Assembly: GCA_900155495.1 (NCBI GenBank)
Contig: FTLJ01001183.1
Coordinates: 1 to 16,416, forward strand
Origin: Porogramme epimiltina
Taxonomy: Eukaryota > Basidiomycota > Agaricomycetes > Polyporales > Polyporaceae
DNA length: 16,416 nt
Direction of reading: 5' to 3'
Numbering within the stretch: the stretch's first letter is position 1; every line of letters starts with the position of its first letter. Shown here one piece after another: positions 9,387 through 16,416 of the stretch. Both the position numbers and the translations under genes were made by a program. Below the pieces are notes generated by a model, which saw only the letters and a program-made list of their open reading frames with translations, was not told the origin of the DNA and did no database searches.

Positions 9387-10065
9387 ACGAGAAGTAGTGA
9401 AACTACCGGCCTTTCCTGCACGTCCCATAAACAGATCCTCGGCAGCACGACCCTACATGCCACACTCTCCCGTATTCCCTCCAACACCGCAGGACTCGAC
9501 CTGCCCACCCGTAGAGCAACGCTGAACAGTGGAGACATCATGATATCTTGGATCTTTATCATCTTGAACATCGTCGGCTTCAAGAGGAGTCAAGGAGGAT
9601 CTGGGAAAGGAGGGGGGTGCGAAGAGATCAGTGCGTATGCGCGCGGAAAGGGAACGAGGACGTACAACGACCAACAGGACGACTTGAGAACATAGACACG
9701 TTGCAACCGCAAGGTTCGCTGGGGGATAGGACACTGAATGGATGTCGACGAGGTTGGCGAGAGACAGACATACCAGTAGACTAGTGAGGGGCCTTCGTAG
9801 TAGTTGCAGTGTCTTTGAGTGTTAGCATGGGCCGAGCAACAGTGACATCGCCTCTGCAAGACCTGTACGATCCAATGGGAAGTAGAAAGCCACGATGAGT
9901 ACTCAAGGAAAAGAGATTGGGTACGATAGGGCACAGCTGCAGGTGGCGCGATAAGAGAATGCGGAAAAGCAGGGCGGAGGAGACAACTCTTGGTACAGCG
10001 GCGGTTGGTGGGCAACTTTCGTTTCGGGGATATATTTCGTGCGTAGAAAGAGTAGCATACGTCAC
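9387..10065 (-). pseudogene. Possible remnant of a DUF6533-like multi-TM membrane protein
   Basis: Two pieces on the minus strand recall the DUF6533 type of Agaricomycete membrane protein in the expected order. About 9715-9650 reads L-Q-R-V-Y-V-L followed by S-S-C-W-S-L-Y-V-L, like the L-R-V-Y-A-L-Y motif and next helix of that family. About 9470-9415 reads V-A-C-R-V-V-L-P-R-I-C-L-W-D-V-Q-E, like its C-terminal (S/C)-R-(L/I)-x-L-N-(L/V)-R-E ending, and is followed by a GTGAGT donor at 9388. I could not join these into one frame or find the N-terminal Y-D-x-x-x-T-x-x-x-E signature. The match is from memory of motif shape and could be chance; if real, the gene is heavily decayed. Confidence 0.25.
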
Positions 10066-10473
10066 CAGAAGTATTTACACGTATATGCGTAGAGGGATGT
10101 AAGACATAAGTTTATGGGGGAAGGCAGAACGCGCGCGGCAGCGGGATCGTTATGGAGCACAGAGACAGCTTGGATGGTTCCTGTTGGGATTGAGAGATCT
10201 ACACATAGTGCATGGAAGGTGACGGCCGTTTTGTGAGCCAAGCTATAGCATCAGGGTGGAATGAAGTGGATGAAGACGAGGAGGAATGCGAGAAACCCGT
10301 TGCAGTGATCGCATGAGATGACAAGCGGGCCGGCGCTACGTGGCTGGGGGAAATTTACATCACAATCTCCGCTTGAAATCAGCTTACTCTCGATTACCAT
10401 TTCAAGCAGCGATGCTTGCATTATTGACCCTCACCGCGCTAGTATATGGGTACATTGACTACGACCTGGGGAC
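10066..10473. other. Downstream flank of gene C; nothing recognisable
   Basis: No coding signal with family support. It should contain the 3' UTR and poly(A) site of gene C (minus strand), but I see no canonical AATAAA close to the stop codon. Confidence 0.35.
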
Positions 10474-10600
10474 TCAGACGGGACTTGACCTCCGTGATTC
10501 GGTCTCCGAGAGCAACCTGAAGTCCTCGTGGTGCTCGACGTCTCCCTCCACATCGCGTGGGGGTAGATTCTCATTTGCGACCACTTCCAATGGGGGTTTC
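10474..10600 (-). other. Out-of-frame conserved C-terminal tail of gene C
   Basis: Just past the stop of gene C, the next frame reads D-V-E-H-H-E-D-F-R-L-L-S-E-T, then R-R-S-S-P-V and TGA at 10476-10474. The last residues of gene D are D-V-M-H-T-E-D-L-I-L-F-E-E-T, then Q-K-A-S-P-V and stop. The two tails clearly align. A one-base length difference in a run of five C (about 10596-10592 on the minus strand) would put this tail in frame. It is either a real frameshift that trims the last ~35 residues of C, or a homopolymer error in the sequence. Confidence 0.65.
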
Positions 10601-12078
10601 AACTTTCAAGTCGGCGGTCATGCCGCTTCGGCGCGTGGAGACAAATGTCTCCGACATCTGGATAGAAGACGGCGGAGGGGGCTTGGGTACGACTGGCGAG
10701 GGAGCAGAAAAGCCGCGCTCGAGGGGAGATTGCTCGAGAGACACGAGGATGATGATCAACGTAGGATACATAGCCTACAAACGCAATGCGAGTGATCGGC
10801 ATTCAGTTGTAAGTCGTTAGGATAGAAGAACACTTACGATGAGGGGTACAAGGCACCCAAGTAGAATGTATACGAGTGCTGTCTCTGCTGCAAGCGAGCT
10901 GGAAGGCCGCGAGTGGCCGCCTTTGAATGATTCCCCAATTCCCTCCCACGCGGTAATCAAGGCCTTGTTTGCCGTGAGTAGGTGGAATGGCGATCGTAAT
11001 GTATTAGGGCCATACCAATAGGACAGAGTATATGACTCCCGACTCCACTAGTAGAGCAAGGATCTTGAGTACCCGCTTTGTAGCTTGTCCATTTCCTAGA
11101 TGAACGCGAAGAAGGCGCCAGTGTTGCCTAAACATGAATATGAGGAGTAGTTTGTAGCCAACGCAGCCTCAAAAGTGCGTACCAAGTCTTGAACGCGATA
11201 AGCAAAGTAGCGATGATGTTTGTCGTCAACGACAGGACGACTGCGGCTGTCCCGGGAGTATTCTGGAAGTAACTCCCGATAGAGGCGTAGTTGTGGAAGC
11301 TCTGGCTCCCCGCCAACGACACAGATGTGATAGCCAAGGCTATAGGGTCAATTAGAAATTTTGATTTGCATATACTGGGGGGAATTATGTCGACATACCT
11401 GAGGTTGCGAGAAGGAGGACGGCGCACATAATGCGAACCAAGACATTGCCTGGCCAGATGACACAGGCCCTCCACCATACAATCCCATCTCCAATGACCA
11501 TCTGTTAAGGGTTATTTGACCCTCAATACTGTTTAAGTCGTCTGGACAGCTTACGCTGATGGCGAGCATCGCGGTGCTCGCAATATCTATCCCATTTATC
11601 GCATTCGTATTTTGGATTTGAGACTCCGTGACAACTGGCGAGCGTATGTTAGCAGCAAGTGCTGCAAGACTGTTCGCAGTGGAGACACTTCTCGCTACTT
11701 GAAGAGCGCAGAACGCCCAAGAGCATGCGCAGAGAGCGAGAGTACATCCGATTTGGACTTGGATGGACAGTCTGCCGATGCCTTTGTGTCTGTAGGCGTA
11801 TCAGTGCTTGTATGTAGTGAACGATACTACGTCGAGCATCACGCACACTAATAGATATACCGCAGTCCCTGTCAAGACTGATAGGATACCTAAAGCAAGT
11901 GGGTTAGTCGGTAATTCATAAGAAAGGAGAACAACTCCATACCTAACAGAAGGCTCAACGTAGCCGCTGTGATTACACCAGAGGCTGGTTGGGCTGCTCC
12001 AAGCGATTCAATCAGTTCATTGTAAATGCTTTTGTTTACGGTAACATTTGCGAGTTCTGTAGAGCTGTCTGATGTCAT
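10571..12078 (-). CDS. Gene C: seven-TM receptor-like membrane protein, best-resolved exon set
   Basis: Exons: 12078-11943, 11889-11847, 11789-11555, 11501-11399, 11339-11183, 11127-11016, 10963-10838, 10774-10571. They form one frame of 371 codons plus stop, with seven GT..AG introns of 52-63 nt and mostly canonical donors. The N-terminus has an N-V-T sequon. TM1 is A-T-L-S-L-L-L-G-I-L across the first intron; TM2 is A-L-C-A-C-S-W-A-F-C-A-L-Q, nearly the same as in D. G-D-G-I-V-W-W-R-A-C is at residues 142-151. TM5 A-A-V-V-L-S-L-T-T-N-I-I-A-T ends at W225, then an R-rich loop, TM6 L-L-V-E-S-G-V-I-Y-S-V-L-L, and TM7 C-L-V-P-L-I plus M-Y-P-T-L-I-I-I-L-V. The tail has P-K-P-P-P-P-S-S and M-S-E-T-F-V-S-T (D has M-S-E-R-L-V-S-S). 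The TGA at 10573-10571 may be caused by a frameshift: another frame continues to 10474 with a D-like ending. Seven helices with N outside suggest a receptor or transporter-like role; ligand unknown. Confidence 0.8.
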
Positions 12079-12153
12079 AGAGTGCGAGGTGAGGTTTGTG
12101 TGCCAAACAGGGAGTGCCGAAGGGGCTTGGATCTTCGTCTCTTCACATGAAAG

Positions 12154-12163
12154 CTATTTATCG
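12154..12163 (-). promoter_or_regulatory. TATA-like element upstream of gene C
   Basis: CGATAAATAG on the minus strand lies about 76-85 bp before the ATG of gene C (12078), a usual distance for a fungal TATA box with a short 5' UTR. Called on sequence and spacing alone. Confidence 0.35.
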
Positions 12164-12833
12164 ACACGTAGTGTCAAACGGGCAAACCTAATGCCGTGCG
12201 GTGCAAGAAAAGGCCCGATTTTCAAGGCATCCAGCGCGTCTGAACTTAGGGGATGACACGCGAGGAGTGGAGCTGGGCTGTGAAGGGCCACAATGAATTG
12301 CGGCATTCGCTAGAAGCTATGGGAGGAGCTATTGAATAGGTCGCCCCACACCAGGTGACGCAACCTGTCACGGACCTTTGCGCTCCGATGCACACCGGGC
12401 GCGCTAGGAGGGGCTTCAGCGGTGCCGGTGAACCAGATGTTCAGGTGCCTATGGGTCTGGGTCAGTGTTCCGAACAGAAGTGGGAGATGTGAACGAACGA
12501 TTCGCATTCGCTGATACTTGTCCCCTTCAAATATCCATGGACTGAAAAGGGAATGAACATGGGCTTCTTGCGCATCGTCGTTATCACACTATAAGAGTAG
12601 GTCTTCCACTATAGGGCTCCTAATCTCGGCATTCTGAGGACAAGTGCCAATATAAATTATCTCTAGCGGAGGCGGTAGACACAAGACGATCATAGTAGCC
12701 CTACAGTTAGCATCCACTGCTAGCTGTCCTTGATTTGAAGCGACAAAAAGAGAGAGATATGAGGAGCGCGCGACACAAGGTACACTGGTTTCAATATTAC
12801 ACACAGAGGCCTCGCCCCATAGTCCCCCATACC
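12164..12833. other. Intergenic region between genes D and C; no gene supported
   Basis: This is the 3' flank of D and the distal promoter of C (both minus strand, tandem, about 755 bp from stop of D to start of C). Short open frames on both strands show no domain, and no repeat or transposon ends were noticed. Confidence 0.4.
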
Positions 12834-14391
12834 TCACACAGGACTCGCCTTCTGCCACGTCTCCTCGAACAATATCAAGTCCTCAGTGTGCATCACGTCG
12901 CGAGCGTGTGTGTCACCCTCGCTTGCCTTCTCTGTACGCGCGACAGAGGGCAGCTGCTCGCGGGTGCTCTGCACAGTGTCAACCGGGATAGGCTGCTTCA
13001 CGCTCGACACGAGGCGCTCCGACATGTGGTTGGAGGCCACCGGGAGGGACTTCGACCCCGGGGGCGACACAGGGGGTTCTACCTCCTCTGACTTCTCCAT
13101 ATCTTGCCATGCATAGGAGACGAAGATGATCAGGAAAGGATACATGGCCTATTTATTTTGGGTCAGCTACGCCAGCTTTTGTATGAAGGAGGGATGGGGT
13201 GTACTCACGATGAATGGGACAAGGCAGGAATTGAAGAGGTAGACGCAGGAAATAAATATGGGGTGCCCCTCCGGGAATACCAGGAGCCACGTGAAGGCCT
13301 GGAAGGTGTCAGCGAGGATGAAAAGCTGAGCAGTGAGAGTAGATGCTTCTTACTATGGATACTGAACATGTGATTCCTGCCCATGCGAAAATCACAAGCA
13401 TCTCCCTCGTCGACTGTCCTTTCCTAATGTGAGCGCGAAGATAATGGCAAAGCCTCCTACGAAGTAATGGATCAGATACGGTTCGATGGTTACTTTGAAA
13501 GAATACAACAGACCAGGCATCGTATGCGAGCAGTGATGATAAAATCACACCTCTCGTGAGAGATAGAATGACCGCGGCGGTACTAGGATTGATCCGGAAG
13601 CATGCCATAAGAATTGCGGTTTTGTTCGATTCTGACAGTGACACTGAGGCGATCGCACATACTGTGACGGAATGTTAGAAAAAACACCTCTGATGATAGT
13701 ACAGAGTTCATACCGGATGCTCCGAAGAGCAGAAGTGCGCGTATCACATGGATCCGAATGTTTGCGGGCCAGGCGGCGCGAGCGTGGCACCATATGATAC
13801 CGTCCCCAACTATCATCTGCAGGGGGGGATATCAAGATGTATGGATGTAACAGAGAGTAACACACTTACATTAATAGCGAGCATCGTCGTACTGGGAATA
13901 TCAAGTCCTTGGGTGGCGTTGACGTTTCCGTTCCCGGATAGATTGAGGGCTGCTTCCTCGACACTTTGCATGAGGAACGTAGTGTTGTTCTCGGAAGAAA
14001 CATTGCGTGTAAATTGGAGGGTACAGAACGCCCATGAGCATGCCCAGAGAACAAGCGTGCAGAACATTTGGACATGGTTGGGCCTCTGTTCAAGTGCGTT
14101 GTGGCTGATTTAAGTGTGAGCGCATCGTACGGGTGATATATAGGGGAGCACAACGAACGCCAGCACGACCACAGCAAAAATGGCGAAGATGATTAAAATC
14201 CCTAGTTCGATATTAGGGGGATATGGATAGTCAACGGGTAATAACGGGTACTTACCCAGGAGAAGGCTCAAGGTGACGGTAGTAGCAGTCGTAGGGGCTG
14301 GTGGCTGTTGCCCAATACGCATTATGAGAAGTTTCAGAGCGGCATAGCTCAGAGTCATGTCCTGAAGCGTCGTGAGCGCGTGGGAACCCAT
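12834..14391 (-). CDS. Gene D: seven-TM receptor-like membrane protein, tandem neighbour of gene C
   Basis: Exons: 14391-14256, 14201-14131, 14085-13870, 13816-13714, 13661-13514, 13456-13354, 13298-13209, 13148-12834; 393 codons plus stop. I chose ATG 14391 because it gives a 136-nt first exon and 46 codons, as in C. An in-frame ATG at 14475 would add 28 residues. TM1 is V-T-L-S-L-L-L-G-I-L-I-I-F-A-I-F; TM2 is L-V-L-W-A-C-S-W-A-F-C-T-L-Q. The TM2-TM3 loop has four N-x-S/T sequons (N-V-S, N-T-T, N-L-S, N-A-T), so it is probably extracellular. The signature is G-D-G-I-I-W-C-H at about residues 145-152, with W to C and R to H changes against A, B and C. TM5 ends at W225 before a GTCTGT donor, which is weak; TM6 has lost the E-S-G motif (A-W-A-G-I-T-C-S). 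TM7 is C-L-V-P-F-I plus M-Y-P-F-L-I-I-F-V-S, followed by a ~95-residue acidic, P/S-rich cytoplasmic tail. Function unknown. Confidence 0.77.
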
Positions 14392-14906
14392 CGCGGGGGA
14401 TGCGAGCAAGGAGCTGAAAGACGTGGTCAATCCGTACGGGATGTCGAAACGTTTATACGAAGAGAAAGTCTGCATCACTAAACTGTACTTGGGAGCCTAA
14501 CGATACACAAATAGCACTACGAATCACGCGAACAGCATATTATGGTTCAGGGGCTGACACGCGGGATGAGCCATCCAAGTAGAGACACAAAATAGGAAGG
14601 GAAGTCGATGTACACATCATGAGGCCACAGGATGCACCTGTTCAGCATCCGTGTATGCGTCCAATTGACGGAATTGCGCGCTTCGATACGTGCTGTGTCC
14701 CGCGCACTAGCAAGGAAGGGGGCACCGGATGGTGCTGCAGTTGCGATCGGACCCCGGAGTATGTCCGAGGGAGACGAGGACACCATTCAGGTAGGAGTGA
14801 AGAGAGGAACAAACCGCAGCTGCAGCTTCTTTCCGCTCTCACTAAGCGAGGAGCCTGGAAGCTCACCCCAGTAGCTGCGGTAGGCTGGGGACGAATCGCG
14901 CCACAG
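14392..14906. other. Upstream flank of gene D; no gene supported
   Basis: Overlapping frames on both strands around 14547-14972 have ordinary length for GC-rich noncoding DNA and no recognised domain. An AAGTACAG sequence at about 14483-14490 (minus strand) could be a 3' splice site in the 5' UTR of gene D. Confidence 0.3.
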
Positions 14907-14943
14907 AAGTTCTGTTGTGGTCTTCAAGACCACAACAGGACTT
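14907..14943. repeat. 37-bp near-perfect palindrome
   Basis: Two 18-bp arms, AAGTTCTGTTGTGGTCTT and AAGACCACAACAGGACTT, lie around a single central base with one mismatch. Weaker pairing extends outward (CGCG on both sides). Such a sequence would form a stable hairpin in single strand or in RNA. It could be the tip of an old fold-back element or a protein-binding palindrome. Confidence 0.85.
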
Positions 14944-15874
14944 CGTCACGCGGGACCACACAACATCCTTGACTTCTCGCCCCTGAGCACACTTCCGTGC
15001 CGGTGGCAACATCCCGGGGCGATGGCGGGCGCAGTGACGACGCCTCGAGGCCTGCGCAATCTTCTGGGAACGCCCGTCTTCGCCCTCTCCATAAACATTG
15101 ACCCGGAGTTCCACCAAGCGGCACGCCGCCACGCCGAGAGAAGCGGTCTAGATGCAAGGACAGCAGGACACACTGGCAGATAGATGAGCGTATTAGGGGA
15201 TAGAGGTATACGGAAACCTTAGTTGAGCAGCGCAATGAAGGCGAGATCAGAGACGCGGCTGCAGCGACCCCGCGCAAATTTACCCTGGCGCTTATTCTGC
15301 CGACAGCCTCCTTCCGCTTCCGGACATCGATGACGTCATGGGCCTCTATCCGTTGCGCTTGAGGCTCGGAGATCATGCACGAGATGCACGTAATAGACGC
15401 AAGCGTAGACGATAGTTACAGCTGTTTCCGAAATTGGTGTCCGAGCGCTTTCTGCAAGTCGCGCGTCGCGCACGAAAAAATCCGAAAAATAGAAAACTCA
15501 GTGTCGTGTTCAAGGGTCTTCCTGGGCAGCTAGAACCGGTTCCATGGACTACAAAGTCCAGATACGTCATGTTGAGTATGTATGTGTGCCATATAGGCTG
15601 CATTTAAGGACACAGCGGCATGATCTCTACGGGCGTGGCACTCACCGGCTGACAGTCACACTTCTTGAATTGCACATCATTGCGTCGCCCGCTTTATGTA
15701 TTCGGAGCTCTTCATCGGAGTCCGTGTGGCTCTAAGCATTTTGGAGCAGCTCAGGTGGACCTGGCTGATATGAGCTTTCTCCGAAAAGACTGACACGTCA
15801 TCTAGCCCTAGCAGTATCATATCCCGGCCCAGTGGGCCAGAAGTCTGACTCCTCACATCAGTAAACTCGGAAAT
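14944..15874. other. Gene-free stretch right of the palindrome
   Basis: Open frames here (for example plus 14917-15183, minus 15376-14924 and minus 15603-15373) are compositionally ordinary and match no family I know. Small perfect palindromes occur (GGCCCAGTGGGCC near 15826). I see no coding signal I would defend. Confidence 0.35.
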
Positions 15875-16034
15875 GTCTTAACGTGTCTTAAAAGGGCGTT
15901 TAAGTGCCTTAAGTGCCTTAAGATGGCATTAAGACGATCTAAGACGAGTTAAGCTCCAGATCTTAAGATGCACAACTTTTTCGTTAAGACGAGGCCCATA
16001 AGCCCGTTAAGACGACTGCTAAGTTGCTAAGATC
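15875..16034. repeat. Dense TTAAG/CTTAA degenerate repeat patch
   Basis: About fourteen copies or near-copies of CTTAA, TTAAG, TTAAGACG or CTAAG occur in 160 bp, at roughly 10-20 bp spacing. GTCTTAA forms dominate on the left (near 15876 and 15886) and TTAAGACG forms on the right (near 15930, 15984, 16006), so the patch is roughly inverted about its centre and could fold into several hairpins. Confidence 0.7.
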
Positions 16035-16035
16035 G

Positions 16036-16084
16036 GTTCAGGCAGCGTGATTGAAAACCCGTTCAGGCAGCGTGATAGAAAACC
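16036..16084 (+). repeat. Two-copy 25-bp tandem repeat
   Basis: GTTCAGGCAGCGTGAT is followed by T or A, then GAAAACC. The unit occurs at 16036 and again at 16061, with one internal difference. It abuts the TTAAG patch. Confidence 0.9.
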
Positions 16085-16416
16085 GTGCTGCCATTCATAG
16101 TATGCTACAACAATGAACTACAATAAACAGAAACCCAGCCCCCTCCGCGTACCGTCGCAGATTGTGTGCGTGCAGCGCATCACCGCACCACACATGCTGC
16201 TCTGCCGGGCAACACGTCCGTCTCTCCAAACCCCGCCTCCGTTGCGCCTGTCCATGTAGATACAATTCACCCATGCTACAATGAGCGTGACGACCTGTCC
16301 GCGGTGGCGCAGGGGTATTAGTGGGGCACGGGAGCGGGGATGTAGCGACGCGCTGACAGGTGGGTCTGAAAAGAGAGGCTCACCGGGCATTCACCTTGCC
16401 TTCCCCTCCACCGCGG
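16085..16416. other. Right edge of window; no gene supported
   Basis: A minus-strand frame from 16390 to 16118 is open but has no recognisable domain. A CTCTTTTCAG acceptor-like sequence near 16380-16371 (minus) might belong to the last exon of a gene entering from the right, but there is too little sequence to tell. Confidence 0.3.

Noticed and set aside
10340..10820. Plus-strand open frames of 151 and 87 codons
   Set aside because: Partly antisense shadow of the last exon and tail of gene C.
16118..16390. 90-codon minus-strand open frame at the right edge
   Set aside because: No domain; composition and length fit chance, and the window ends before any upstream exon can be seen.
1..16416. 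tRNA, rRNA, CRISPR or bacterial operon features
   Set aside because: No tRNA-like B-box with a matching arm, no regularly spaced direct repeats with spacers, and the gene structure is clearly eukaryotic.

Overview
The window looks like nuclear DNA of an Agaricomycete-type basidiomycete. Its genes are split by many short introns (about 43 to 87 nt, mostly GT...AG with CTRAY-like branch sites), and the proteins are fungal multi-spanning membrane proteins of a kind commonly expanded in mushroom-forming fungi. No bacterial, plasmid or phage features are visible, and no rRNA, tRNA or CRISPR was found.

The core of the window is a local cluster of four paralogous genes for an uncharacterised seven-transmembrane family, plus one decayed relic. 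From left to right these are A (minus, 1550-3248), relic E (minus, about 3840-4473), B (plus, 6477-8123), C (minus, 10571-12078) and D (minus, 12834-14391). I rebuilt their exons by hand. All four share one exon-intron plan with conserved phases: a first exon of 133-136 nt, a fourth core exon of exactly 103 nt carrying a G-D-x-(I/V)-(I/V)-W signature, then exons encoding TM5, TM6, TM7 and a variable hydrophilic tail. Spliced lengths are about 431 (A), 377 (B), 371 (C) and 393 (D) residues. N-glycosylation sequons in the N-terminus and first long loop suggest an N-outside, receptor-like topology. Ligand and function are unknown.

The left edge (1 to about 700, minus strand) holds the C-lobe end of a protein-kinase-like gene that runs off the window; its 5' half cannot be traced and may be decayed. 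Between relic E and gene B lies a pair of inverted arms of about 150 bp (5109-5261 and 5694-5841) around a purine-rich, guanine-rich core, which looks like a fold-back or non-autonomous transposon. Between B and C (about 9390-10065, minus) there are coding remnants that weakly resemble a DUF6533-type membrane protein.

The right end (14400-16416) has no gene I can support. It contains a near-perfect 37-bp palindrome (14907-14943), a dense TTAAG/CTTAA repeat patch (15875-16034) and a two-copy 25-bp tandem repeat (16036-16084). Overall it reads as a repeat-rich, fast-evolving accessory region in which a membrane-protein family has duplicated, diverged and partly decayed. Exon boundaries are manual predictions and have not been checked against transcripts.
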